64,000 bases of DNA from positions 1,860,001 to 1,924,000 of the forward strand of contig JACDTU010000004.1 in NCBI GenBank assembly GCA_022376465.1. Reading direction: 5' to 3'. A model generated the notes under the pieces. The model was not told the DNA's origin. It searched no databases and saw only the letters and a list, made by a program, of their open reading frames with translations. Below, piece after piece: positions 46,512 to 58,117 of this stretch (position 1 is the first letter of the stretch; every line of letters begins with the position of its first letter). The stretch comes from Cubamyces lactineus. Its lineage: Eukaryota > Basidiomycota > Agaricomycetes > Polyporales > Polyporaceae. A program made the translations under genes and the position numbers.

Positions 46512-47798
46512 GGGCGTGGTGGTTGTGACTGAGGTTGTGGCAGTCGAAGGTCAAGAGTGTTCGAGCGAGGGAATGTCGTTAGTAGCTACGGTTGTCGATC
46601 GCGCGAGCCTGGGCATATATTGTGAACGTGATTCAAGGTACGGAACGAGCTAGAAGCGTCGCCGTTCTCACCACCTGTACGCGTACGTGTACGCAGCTAG
46701 TGCACAGCGGTACTTACTACTCAGTGCTCGATGTCAGGAAGTGTATCGGCCTGCGCATCAGCATGGCGGCTTGCGAGGCTGACGATCGCTGTGTGCGGGG
46801 ACACGCGTCGGTCGCGCAATCGCGCGCACCGGGATGACATGAGAAAAACGAGGACATGCAACGCCGGATACTCATATGTAGGCACCGGTGAACAGCACCC
46901 GAGTGGTCTACTTGTACTGTCGTGTACAGAAGCTCCGCTGATACGGACATAGCGCAGTGAGATCTTGCACTTACCATGCGCCATACGCGTCCACTCTATC
47001 GCATCGCGCTACAGCCAACGCCGATAATTCCGGGAATCATTGGCTACAAGAGCGCGGGGACAATAGCACGAGCCTAGGACAGCTACCACCCATTCTGCTG
47101 TAGGTGATTATGCATACACATGAGAAGCAGGAGAAGGTAATCCTGTATCAAGGAGCGTGGGCAGACGGACGTGGACGCATACGGGCCGTGCATTCAGTAC
47201 AGCATCATGACACCTCGCCACGTTGTCGCAGCGTAATGATTGAGCTTGAGTAGACATTCAAATGAACGTACGAGGCGCATTGCTATCGCCGAGCGAATCC
47301 TTCTCGTTCACAGGCATGGCCAGACGCGACTCCACTGGCTGTGATTGCCCCTTGGTGTGGTTGGTGGGCCTGAAACGAGCGAGAGGTGCGGTGGAGCAGC
47401 GTTGAGATGCCGGTGAGCTCGTCAGGGCACGAAGTACGAGCTGAACGTCATCGTGAGGGGACCCAGGTGGGTAATCAAGAGTATAACCAGGCAACGGTAG
47501 GAGCAAGGTGGATATGCACAAGCGCGAGACAGCCTCGAGGCTCTTACGACTGTCAGAGGGGTTGTCAGAAACGCCCGGTCTGAGTAGGATGTGGGAGGAA
47601 GAATTCCGGAGGGGACGGTGCAGTTGTTCGGGCGATAGGTGCAGCCCAGGGTGATAGATGAAGGGATTTAGGCTGCCAAGAGTGGGGAGTGTGCAGAGGG
47701 CGTGGCGAGTGGACGAACATGCCGGACACAGGAGGACGCGGCAGACCGAGCGAGGTCGTCGACAGGGGCGGCCCGCGATCGCCGATCGTGTCGCGCGC
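46512..47798. other. Upstream region of MDR copy B, no gene seen
   Basis: 1.29 kb. CATATAT at 46614-46620 may be the TATA element of MDR copy B. Short frames on both strands have no recognisable domain. The stretch ends at the target-site duplication of the transposon. Confidence 0.5.
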
Positions 47799-47806
47799 CC
47801 TCCGTC

Positions 47807-47838
47807 AGGACCCCTGACAATTCACCAAAATGCCTGAT
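47807..47838 (+). repeat. Left terminal inverted repeat
   Basis: 32 bp beginning AGGACCCCTGAC and ending ATGCCTGAT. It differs from the right repeat at one base (T against C at position 15). Confidence 0.88.
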
Positions 47839-48453
47839 GCCAAATTCGGACAAAAATCGCAAAATCAGAGGCCTGATCCCTGGTCTAATCCGGACAATTT
47901 GGGATCACCGAGAAGACAAGCCTCCTGCCAATATCCGCCAATATCCGGACAATCCGTCGACCATTGGATTAGGCCTGATCCCGCCTGCACCTACGGGTAT
48001 CGCGGTATATGTCATACCGGTCTCTCTAAGCACCTAATACGCGAGAACACTTAGCATCCTTCTATAATATCTTATACCCGTATACTCTGGGCCAAATCAA
48101 CGCCAAAATAGGCAGATTACTATTATCGGACAATGTTAAAACCCCTTCACTACATCCCATAGTTCGTCCTCACCGGCATTTGCTAACGCATTGGCTTTAC
48201 ATATGAAGACATGATTGGGGCTATGTAGACGTCTATTCATGCGGTGAGACCTCTAGCGCATCGACTACAGGGAAATGTGCTTGGAATAGGGCCTGATCTG
48301 TGAAATCCGGACAATTCGCGCTCGTATATAGGCCTGAGGAAAAGTCCGGACATGGGTGGCGAAAAACTCAAAATGCCTGGTCTAATCCGGACAAAATCCG
48401 CGTTTTGGAGGCCTGATCTACCGGACAGACATTGCCCATTTTCGAGAAATCGG

Positions 48454-48485
48454 ATCAGGCATTTTGGTGAGTTGTCAGGGGTCCT
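48454..48485 (-). repeat. Right terminal inverted repeat
   Basis: 32 bp, the reverse complement of the left repeat with one mismatch, ending TCAGGGGTCCT at the element boundary. Confidence 0.88.
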
Positions 48486-48867
48486 CCTCCGTCCTGCACT
48501 GCTTTCCTTTCCCCCGCCACTCGCGCACGTCGCGTCGGCGCGCGCGCGAGCCTCGGACGGCGCGCAGCAGCTGCATCGCGTCCCCGCTCAACGGCTGCCA
48601 CTCCAATCGCGCAATCGAGAGAAGGCGGAGGGGAGGATCAACAGAGAAAGAAGGGCGCGATTAGATTGGGAGGATTATTATAACGCGCAGAAGTGACGTT
48701 TCGGCTAATTTCCACACTCGAGGCCGTGGCCGTGTCCGCGACGTTCTGCACTTTCTCGTCCGAATCCACGCCCTCCCCTCTCCGCATCCCTCCTCTCCTC
48801 TCCCGCCCCGCAATCGCCTCTCGTCTTTTTCTCCGTTCGTCATGTCCTCTCTCTCCTCACCTTGACC

Positions 48868-51521
48868 ATGTCCTTACACAGGCGTCCTATCAGCCCAAAT
48901 CCATACCTCATCAAAAGACAGGCCTCGTCCTCCGCCACCGGTATGTCTTCCTCCTTCTCTCACCTTTTCTCCAATCCCTGCCCCCCTCGCGTGCGCCGTG
49001 AATCGCCTCATCCACTGTCCGTATCTTATCCTACATCCCTACCCCTGTCTTTTCCACAAATATCACCTACTCCTCACCAGCCCTCGAGGCGTGGCCGTCC
49101 AGCCTTCCGCGGTCGTCCTCGTCCCCGTCGGTTGCGCCTGCCGCTCTCTTCTCGCCAACACATCCCGCCCAGTCGGCAGTTAGTAGCCACGGGCTCCTTC
49201 TCCGTCTTGTTACCGTCCTAGGCGGCACGCTTGCGGATGGCATCGTCTATTCAGGGCTCGCCCGCTTCGCCTGCTCTTTCTTCTTCTATCCCCTCTGCTT
49301 CTCAGACGGCCACTGACTCTGCTTCCGGTACGTCCCCCGCCCCTTCTCCTGCCGCCTCAACGACCCCGACGCCTTCCATAACTGGCCGATCCACGATGTC
49401 CTCTGGGTCCTCTCAAAATGCGTCCACCGCACCGGCAACCTCGCCATCGTCCTCACCCTCACCCTCCTCTTCGCCCCCGGACTCGATCGCGTCTGCCTCG
49501 GCACAATCTGGGTCTTTGGCCTCTACAGCCTCTACATCACCATCCCCGTCAGGATCTTCTGACGCTGCGTCGAGCACACCCTCCAACACCACAGACACCG
49601 TGGATTCCTCACCGACCCCAACTATCTCTGGGAGCTCAAATACGGGTTCGGCCTCGGCCACCGCTACATCACACACTTCCTCGAGCACGACGTAAGTACC
49701 GGTCCTACTGCGCGACACTCTCCGGCGCGCTTACATATATCACCGGTCGCGCAGCTCGGGAATGGCCACACGGTCGACATCCCCCTCACCGGGCACGGGC
49801 AGTTCGGGCGCGACGTCGCCCACCGGCCCGACTTCCACGGACACTGGCACGACGACTTCCTCACCCACTAACACCTCTACCACGACGACGACTACTACCT
49901 CCTCGACCACGACTGATACGACTACCACCAACACCGATACTGCCACTGATACGACCACGACCGATACTGGTACAACTACTTCTGACACAGGCACGGGTAC
50001 CACGACCACCACACAACACCAGACGACCACTACAACTGAACAGTCGACGACCCCAACGTCAACTCCGACGCCAACCCCAACGGATGATGGTGGCAGCACT
50101 GTCACTAACACGGATACTGTCACCGATAGTGGCGACACGTCTTCAAGCAACGACGCGTCAACTTCCATCGACCCTGCTACTAATCTCGTAACGTAGGATC
50201 GCGGCCACAGTATATGGTTGATCAGAATCCGCCTCTGACGAGTTATGCAGGACAACGCTACAGTCGACAGTGTTTATCACCACGACAAATAGCGCTGGGC
50301 AGACAATAACCAGTGCACCTCCTTTCGTCACGGAAACATTTACGAGCACAAATAGCGATGGCTCGCCGAGCGTTGTGACCATCATTGTCGGGAACCCTAC
50401 ACCCATTGCCAATAACGACAACGCGACGCAGACGTCAGAGTGCGTAGCATCCCTCCCTGTGCATCCCCGGTCGATCCTTTTGATGCGGATAATCCTGACA
50501 TCACCCTTCCTTTCTCTTGCTACAGATTCTTCCGGAATAAGGGCGCAGTTGCTGGCGTATTCCTCATCGTCGGCCTCGCCGCCGCCTCGATAGTTTTGTT
50601 TATGTTCTTCTACGTCCGCAGGCGGCGGCGCACGCAACGTCTCGAGCATGATACCGCAGTCGCATCCACGCTCGCTGCGGCTGGATTCGGCCGCAGGCCA
50701 CTCGATGGCGATGATGACGACGAAAGCAAGGTCATGGCGCAGCGAACTACCCCTATGGCCTCTGGAACCATCGCCTCTCTCCCAAGCGCGAGCCTGGGCT
50801 CTACCGGAGGACATCGCCCGCCGTCCGGCGGCATGGAAGACGTTGCTGCTGCAGCTGCAGCTGCAGGACCGTCAACGGCCCCTTCCACGCCTGGGGCTGG
50901 AACAGACTTCGATCCGTACGCCGCGTACGGGACTATTCACCCACCGCCTGCAGCGTTCCCGGGCTCCGCACGACGCGACGGCTACGCGCCAGCACGCACG
51001 AGCAGCCCGCCCCCTGCCGCGTGGCAGCGGCCGCACACGCACAGCACCAGCACCAGCACGAGTTCGATGGGATGGGGCCATGCGCATAAGGGCAGCGTCG
51101 GCAGCCACGAGCCCCTGTTGTCTGGGTACTATGCGGGCGGCGGGGCTGGAGGCGCGGGGACAGAGCCGTCGACGCCGGCGTTGGGCCCTACGCTGAACTT
51201 GGGCGGTGGTGGTGCGGAGGGGGTCGCTTCGGGGCCGGCGCCGCCTCTGCCCCCGAGGGACCCGCGTAGGGTGAGTGGGGAGGCTGCGAGGCCGAGGGGT
51301 GGATTCGCGGAGCCGGAGTCGAGCGCGACGACGAGCAGCATGTATTCGGTGGACGAGTTTGAGGTGCCAGAGGGAAGGCCAAAGTTGGAGGTGCGCGGTC
51401 GCTTAAGCACAGGACGATATGACACGATGCTCACGTTGTGTGTTCTCTTCTATAGGTGCGCAATCTGCCCGACGGCGTGACGTTGAGCGATATCTCGCGT
51501 GAGCCGTCGAGGCGCGGGTAA
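48868..51521 (+). CDS. Ser/Thr-rich single-pass surface protein B
   Basis: The proposed first exon (48868-48940) encodes MSLHRRPISPNPYLIKRQ; a second (49081-49179) and a third from 49223 join in phase, though the intron 49180-49222 is only 43 nt. If that is wrong, the ATG at 49237 is the start. The ectodomain is Ser/Pro-rich, then almost pure Thr/Asp/Ser (49760-50195). FFRNKGAVAGVFLIVG leads into one membrane segment (LAAASIVLFMFFYV) and RRRRR. The cytoplasmic tail is Ala/Pro/Gly-rich and ends VRNLPDGVTLSDISREPSRRG. The anchor is nearly the same as in protein A (FF.N.G.VAGVFL.VG). A wall sensor or mucin-like role is inferred only from architecture. The MITE lies 0.38 kb upstream. Confidence 0.78.
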
Positions 51522-52582
51522 AACGCGGGGTGGTCGATTCGCTCTGTCCTCCCCGTCCACCAACATCTCGCTCTCGGGACCAGACGTCGGCGACTGTCGG
51601 TCTGGTCTGCTCGTGCTTTACCCTGCTCTCAACGTCTCCGTCCCTCGCATCGATCTCATTTTCTACCACCATCCGACGTGTATTCTCGTTTCCCATAGCT
51701 TATTCTCTCTCACCGCACCCAGCTCATACGCATCTACAAGCTGTACGTTATTCATTCATGCATCTTTCCATGCCCGTTCCCGTTCCCCCATGTTCGAGCC
51801 GGGGCCCTCCCCGGCCGGAACCAGTATCCCCCGCATTTTCGGATCGATGCGTTGGCCCCTTACTTGCTCCTCCTTTTCCGATTGTGTAGGAAGTACTACC
51901 ACTACCACTACAACCACCACCACCATCACCCCTTGTCATCGCCCCGTCTCATTGCCATCTCCATACTGCACGGACCGGACTTTCATGCATTTATGACGGC
52001 CGCGACCGCGGTGGCGTCGGACGCTGACACTGTCCTGCCGCCTGGGCCGCCCCGGACTATGTAGTACGTACCGTTCCTCCAGTTCTGCTGTCGACATTAT
52101 CGATATCGATCAATGCTTGCTTTACTTGTCTGCCACTGCTACCGCTGTATACATCGCACACTCGCACGCACCCCCTCCGTATCCTCTCAGAACCTCTCCA
52201 TCACCGTACAGTCTACGCTAAGTACGCCGGTGCCATACCCGGCAGCGCTCGAACGTCCCCCCCCCTCTCTCTCTGACGTGAAGCATGCTGTGTGGGCTGG
52301 ACGGCTTGGCGGTGGCATTTAGAGACATTTAGGAGCACTCGGACTGCCTGGCCTGGACCGCCACGATGCACGTTGCGTAGACGCGTCACTATAGATTCAT
52401 ACACGTTTTCTACACTACACTACACACATAGAAGTACACTCGACTCTTGGACTATATGTACATTTCCGGTCGGCTCGTGGCCACTGACGCCTTCCTCGTA
52501 CTGCTGCTTCCAATTTGAGAGCAGCAAACTCACTTCGGAAGTCTGCGTGGCGTTGTTCAAGTTCGGATTCTCGTGGCTTGAT
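51522..52582. other. Convergent intergenic, contains ACT/ACC microsatellite
   Basis: 1.06 kb between converging genes. An imperfect (ACY)n tract lies at 51894-51933. No coding region is supported. Confidence 0.5.
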
Positions 52583-53520
52583 TTACAAGAGCGTGTCGTC
52601 TGGCTTGGGACCGCCGGTCTACAGGAGAAGCAAGCAAGTTTCGTCAGCTATGACTCTGATGGACGTCATGCATTATGCATCGTCACGCCGCAGTAAGGAC
52701 AGAACGATGACGAGTGCGCCGATGGTATGGCTCGTTGAGCCAACGATGGACGCTACTGCCACTGCTATCTTACAGCGTCAAGGTCTGTGCCAAACGCTCA
52801 CCTTGCGCATCTCCCCGCGCTCCACCATGTTCGAGTTGCCCATGACGCGCCCAGCGCCCTTCTGGATGCTACCTAAGTGCCACGGGACCGCCCTTTCGTC
52901 AGTATGCGCGCATAAGTGAGCGGGGCCTAGCTGAAGCGAGCGCGCACCCATGAACCTGTCTCCGGTCCCGGCAGTAGAGTTTCCCTCGCCGCCCCCAGGG
53001 ATGGCGGGCCCCGGGGCCCCGGTGAAGTTGGGCGCGCTGGACGCGAAGGGGTCGTCTCGCCCGGCAGCTGCGCGAGTGGGACCGTGGTCGCCGGCGGGGC
53101 GGTCGTTGAAGTCGCCGCCTGTCAGGATGGTCAGATTCGGTCAGAGTGAGCGTGTGCACGTGCCTGGTTGGCCGGGGTGGAGACGTACCGTACTGTGCCC
53201 CGGTGTCAGTCCCGAGCTGTCCGCCGTGCGAGGCGAAGACGCCCTCGGGGCCGTCGGGCTGGGCTGATGCGGGGTCGTTTATGGCTCCGAAGTTGCCTGT
53301 AGTAGAACCATGGTCAGATAGCCGGGCTGTGAGTATCAAGGGCGGGGAGTAAGTAGAACTGACGTTGTTGGCCTTGCATCTGACCGGAAGGCAAGTTGCC
53401 TCCCTGTGGCCCGATGTTGGTTCTCTGAGCTCCACCGCCGCCAAAGTCGAAGTTGTCGCCGTCGTTCCACTTGTCACTGCCGCGGGTCTGGGTGGGCTCG
53501 TTTCGTTGATCTTGCTGCAT
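52583..53520 (-). CDS. CsbD-like small stress protein
   Basis: Five minus-strand exons give about 180 residues. It begins MQQDQRNEPTQTRGSDKW. Most of the protein is hydrophilic and Gly/Asn/Pro-rich (NFDFGGGG, APNFTGAPGPAIPGGGEGN). The C-terminal part GDRFMGSIQKGAGRVMGNSNMVERGEMRKTG matches the CsbD pattern (G...GK..GN..M...GE..K.G) known from a bacterial stress protein and from many fungal small proteins. It then ends GPKPDDTLL. The last junction (intron 52586-52810 region) was chosen because it alone keeps this pattern in frame. Soluble and probably disordered. A possible TATA element lies at 53632-53639, about 112 nt upstream. Confidence 0.75.
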
Positions 53521-54468
53521 CGTGTCGTTGTAGTTTGTAGGGCTGGAAAAATAGAAGTTGATGACAATGGTAGGCTGGTGTTTCTGTTGGGGATGGAACG
53601 ATGGACCTCTACAAGGCAGCTTGAGGGGGGAGATATATACTCTCATCGCGGCTTCGTTGCTGCGCTAGTGGATAACAGCGTGATCTCATCCTGACTTCAT
53701 GACTCCTCAGCGTCAGTATTAGTAAAAGATGCAACAGGAGACATGGCGAACGAACTGCGTGTACTCAACGGCAGGCCGCTTGATTGCATGCGCGGCGCGG
53801 CGTGGGTGCCAGTGAAGGCTGCTGCCGATCTACAACCATCGCTGCCGCTGTGTGCTCCACAAGTAGCAGCCCCCAGGTGCTTGTTACGCAGTTAGAGTTT
53901 GCTCCATGAAAACTATATCTCAAGTAGGATCATCCTTGTGATCATGGGTCGAAGGGAGTGTACCTGTCAGGTTGCATGTACATCGAGCCCGAACAGAAGT
54001 GGTATATTCCATACTTCCAGGCTTCCGCTTAAATTGGAGCAGCATAACGCAAAGTAGCATCAATGCTACGATGATACAGCAAGAAACTGCACTGCTGCCG
54101 ACAAGACCACCGAGGTGACAGAACGTGCGGGGCGCCGGGAGTCCAGACTGTTAACGTTGACGTCCGCATTCTTCGACTGCCAAGGTGGTTGTAAGGATAT
54201 TGATCTCACCTCGCGGCACGGATGTGATACCACACTGTTCGGGCATAGTATGAGATGGAAGAATCAAAGAAAACTCGAATATAAGCTGAACGTCGAGGAG
54301 AGAGTGTGCTCACGGGCGTCCATACTCCGAGCAAGATGATTTGCACAGCCACGTTCATCGTCAGCATGCACTGCCTGCCTTCGGTCCGAGTTGCCAGACA
54401 CGTAGTCCTACTAGTCATTCAACTTGCGGAAAGGCGTTCACCTCTCAATACTACTACCAACTGCCACC
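53521..54468. other. Divergent intergenic, 0.95 kb
   Basis: Between the divergent CsbD-like gene and the first orphan membrane gene. A TATA-like ATATATA lies near 53632. Otherwise I see nothing. Confidence 0.5.
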
Positions 54469-56029
54469 ATGCTCAAGAAAGACGCTTTCGACTCTACAGA
54501 ACTGGACGCGGCAGGCCCGTCGAGATTCAACGCTTCGTCCGATGCCCATGCGGCTGGGTCGCGGCTCCAACTTGAAGACTCTTCTCCGCACGATATCCCC
54601 GCCGAGGCTGCCCCAAAGTACACAGAGCATGCCCTCGAGAGCGTGTACATTCCAGCCGGTGGGGAGGAACCTCCTCCTGAGTTCACCCCATACGAAGCCG
54701 AGTTCTTCATCTCTGGGCGAGAGATCATCTCGCATGATCCGCACCTTAACCAAGATGGTATGGACCGTCGTTCGCTTCTCTCTCAGTTGGACTGTATTCG
54801 AATGCACGTACAGGCGAAGCACTCTATAGGTTTCTCCTCTCCCAATCTCAAACACGTCCAGAGTACCAACTCCACGCACGCGGAACACACACGGAGCACA
54901 AGACTCGGACTGTATTCCGGCAAGATCAACAAGGAAAAACAACAGCGCATCAGGAACATTATACTGAAACGGTGACAGGTATGCCACCAACGTCGCTAGA
55001 CTGTGCGTAGTACGTCTGACATATTCACAGACTTCGACTTTTATATCGACATTGGCTGCCAAATCGTCCATGGGCCTGTACATTGGAGTCTTCCTGATGC
55101 CGAACCTGCACATAGGGGAGAGATGGTCCTGCAAGTGGACTCCAACGACCTTGTGACTGGCGACACCGAGGCTTCTATGCAACATGGTCGCCGCAATGCA
55201 ACCAAGGAAGAGATCAAGGCTGCGAAGGAACGCAAGCGTCTACGGAGCGAACATGGTCTTCCCCCGTGGATCGTTCCTGGGCCTGAGTCTTGGTACAATT
55301 CGACGGGTTTGTCACCTCCTCCGGAAGCTCAAGTGCTTGGATCTTCGCTGTCACTCAGGGATTGGGCAGACGAATACTGTATGAGCGACAAGCTCTTGAA
55401 AGAATTCACGTATACGAAGGTGCTTCACATCGAGCTTGAACACTAGATGGTTTTGCTCATAGTCGTCTGCGTAGGTCGTGTATGGCTGGAATATCGCCAA
55501 CCTACGGGAGGCAGTCGTCTCGGCCATACGCTCCGTCTACAGTCACAACATCACCGTCGAGTTCAACATGTCTAACCACATCATCCGTATCCGCCCGGAC
55601 AATCGCCTCTCTCGCACGCTCTCTAACAAGTGGCTCAAGTTCCTGCTCTGGATTCTTCTCATCTACCCCTTCATATGGCTGTACAAGCGCTTCAGCCAGC
55701 GTGGCGGTGGACGCTGGGAAGTCTGTGGCGGCGCTTATGCTCTGAAGACTTGGCGACTAGAGCTTGACGCCATTGCACCGCCTCAAGGGGCCAACGATGG
55801 GCGGTGGATGCAAACACACGACGGCCTCGCACACCTCGTCGGCGAGCGAGAGGGCGAATGGTTCCAGCGATGGGAGGGTCCTATACGAGGCGCCGTACTG
55901 GGAAGGGTCAAGTCCAAGACGCCGTTGCAGCCCGTTAACGTATCTGCCATGAGACTCGATGGCTATCGTCCCGCATATATCAACCCGGAGCCCAACGTAG
56001 GCTACCTGGTGTCGTCGGGCGGTTGCTGA
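54469..56029 (+). CDS. Orphan membrane protein, tandem copy 1
   Basis: Four exons join in phase to about 465 residues; ATG 54469 has a strong context (gccaccATG). I know of no assigned function. Shared with copy 2 are ISHDPHLNQDGEAL, a VTDFDFYIDIGCQIVHGPVHWS.PD.EPA.RG block, HGLPPW, SLRDWADEYC.S.KLLKEF.Y.K and VYGWNI. One strong membrane segment (WLKFLLWILLIYPFIWLYKRF, about 55635-55695) is followed at once by GGGRWEVCGGAYALKTW. A last amphipathic region contains REGEWFQRWEGPIR. Copy 1 carries about 20 extra residues after the RLDGY that ends copy 2. The topology suggests a cytosolic N-domain, a single membrane pass and a short conserved tail. It is probably a family restricted to Agaricomycetes. 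Confidence 0.82.
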
Positions 56030-56520
56030 CTTGCTCTTGGACGTGCTCTGGACGCATCTCATGGACGCATTCCCTGTTCCCTGATTCTATCATTCACGCT
56101 TCAATGATGATGCGAATACTCGTGATAGTGTGGTCTGATCGACCGTGAACACCTGGCGGCTCAAGCTACCTAGTCAAATCTCAAACGACTGTTTTCGGAC
56201 ACCCCGGTGGGATGCGCTGGCACATCTAACTTCTTACCGCTCCAAGCCGGACATTAGGGTCTTACCCGCAATTCTAGGCAGGTGTCCTCACGCCTGGATG
56301 CTGTTCCCAACGTGCCAGAGGCGTCTCATGTGGTCTCGTCTGACGCTTGACAGCTGCGATTCACTGATTTGTCATCGGGGTAGGGGACTGTCGTGTAGAC
56401 TGATGTCTGCTACCTAAGCACGCTTGAGCTATCGGAAGTCCGCGATACCCGCATTGCTTCGGGCTCTGTGATGATGGTGCCGACATCGCCGTGCACATCT
56501 TGCACATATATACGACATCC
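56030..56520. other. Spacer between tandem orphan genes
   Basis: 491 nt. TATATATAC just before the ATG is too close (about 10 nt) to act as its TATA box. No gene is seen. Confidence 0.5.
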
Positions 56521-58117
56521 ATGGCTCCCGCTAGTACGCTCACAGCATCCCAGTCTTCGCTCATCATGGAGTACTACCTCGGACAGAATGGGGAGAGCAA
56601 CTCTGGAGCAGAAACACCGGCTTCTATACCGCTAGCTTCGCTAGTCTCGATGCCTGAACCTCGGCGAGAGTCGGCCATCCCGCACAATGACACGTACTTC
56701 CCACAGCCCACGGAGAAAGCACAGGTGGAAGAACCGTTCATGCCAAGCACTGCCCAATTCAAAGTCAACGACCTTATGGAGATAGTCTCGCATGATCCTG
56801 TTCTCAACCAGGACGGTATGTCCAGTCTTGACTCTACTACAGGGCTCCCAGGCTATCAGGTCACTGAGCTTCACTCCTGGGTTCTAGGAGAGGCTCTCTA
56901 TCAATTTATTATGACGCATGCTCGAGAGCGTCCAGAGTTCGGCTTGCATTTGAAAGGCACGCATGCAGAGACTGTTCATGTCAAGATCCCCATTCGGCAG
57001 GCGGACGGGACGACGAAGGAGATCGAACAAGACGTTCAACAGGCAGTGACTGGTAAGTGCGCATTGATGATTTACCGTCGATATACCTTTTCTCTCGAAC
57101 TCACATCCCCCTCTGTGCGTTTTGTGGAAGACTTCGATTTCATCATCAGCGCGGGCCAACACATCTGTCTCGGGCCCATCCACTGGAGCGTCCCAGACGA
57201 GCAGGCCGCATACCGCGGGCAGCTCTACCCAGAAGTCGACCGCGCCGAGCAAGGTCACGATCCCGAGCGCGGGCAGGTCAACACGAGGCGTGAGAGGGCG
57301 TCGGATGAAGAGATCGCGGCCGCCAGCCAGCGGATAGCATACCAGCAGCAGCACGGTCTCCCGCCATGGTCCACTGCTGCGGGGGAGGGTCTAACGTTGC
57401 CCTCTACAGAGACCACGCTGAGGTCTTCGCGATCGCTCCGTGAGTGGGCGCACGAGTACTGTCGGAGCAACAAGGTGCTCAAAGAGTTCAGATACGAGAA
57501 GGTATGTCAGGTTTCGACGGGCGTGCGGATCCTGGAATCCCTTTGGGCCTAGGGTTTTCCTCGCGGCACGGCGTCGCTGGAAGTTCCTGCATGCTGATCA
57601 CTGTGTATCTATATAGCGAGTATACGGCTGGAATATCGGTCAACTCGAAGCCGCAGTCGGGAAGATCGTCCAAGAGGCCGAGTATACCGGGTCTTGGTCC
57701 GTCAAGTTCATCACCTGGAGGAACGTCATCCGCCTCTACCCCGACGCCTACCTTGCGCGCGCGCTCGCGCACACCTGGGTCAAGATCGTCCTCTGGCTCT
57801 TCCTCATCTACCCGTTCCTGTGGCTCTTCAAGCACTTCGACGAGCACGGGGGCGGCAAGTGGGAGGTATGCGGCGGGGCGTACGCGCTCAAGTACTGGGA
57901 CCCCAACCCGCACACAGCGGCTGCGGGCGGGGATAATCCCGCAGGGCGCGTCGTACAAACGCCACAAGGGCCAGCGCGAGTGGTCGGACTTCGAGAAGGG
58001 GAATGGTTCAAGCAGTGGGAGAGCACTATCAGAACCCGAATCAAGAACCGCTTCCAGTCGACGCAGTGTCTGACCACACCGGACGCCGTTGCCGTACAAC
58101 AGCTGGACGGATATTGA
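56521..58117 (+). CDS. Orphan membrane protein, tandem copy 2
   Basis: Spliced protein of about 460 residues, paralogue of copy 1 in the same orientation. The order of blocks is identical: VSHDPVLNQDGEALYQFI, AVTDFDFIISAGQHICLGPIHWSVPDEQAAYRGQ, HGLPPWS, SLREWAHEYCRSNKVLKEFRYEK, VYGWNIGQLEAAVGKI. The membrane segment is WVKIVLWLFLIYPFLWLFKHF (about 57778-57840), followed by GGGKWEVCGGAYALKYW, REGEWFKQWESTIR and the C-terminal QQLDGY. The intron positions before DFDF and before RVYGWN correspond to those in copy 1, which proves common descent. The function is unknown. The ATG at 56521 is preferred to an in-frame GTG ten codons upstream. Confidence 0.82.

Larger units (their letters stand above)
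47807..48485. mobile_element. MITE-like DNA transposon, 679 bp, hAT-like signature
   Basis: The element starts AGGACCCCTGACAA and ends with its inverted complement. The terminal inverted repeats are 32 bp with one mismatch (position 15). An exact 8-bp duplication flanks it, as expected for hAT-type (also P or Merlin-like) transposases. The interior has no transposase frame, so it must have been mobilised in trans. It is AT-richer than its flanks and contains subterminal repeats: TCCGGACA at 47889, 47944, 48306, 48345 and 48386, and GGCCTGATC-type words near 47870, 47972, 48291 and 48410. Such clustered subterminal motifs commonly bind transposase. The near-perfect repeats suggest a fairly recent insertion. 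Confidence 0.85.
47799..48493. repeat. 8-bp target-site duplication flanking the MITE
   Basis: CCTCCGTC occurs directly before the element (47799-47806) and again directly after it (48486-48493), a perfect 8-bp direct repeat. This is the footprint of a cut-and-paste transposition. Confidence 0.85.

Noticed and set aside
47820..48485. Short open frames within the MITE (for example 47830-48054 and 48352-48485)
   Set aside because: They contain terminal-repeat sequence, have no transposase motifs and are not spliceable into a longer protein.
49740..50255. 171-codon Val-rich open frame on the minus strand
   Set aside because: It is the antisense of the Thr-rich repeat of surface protein B.
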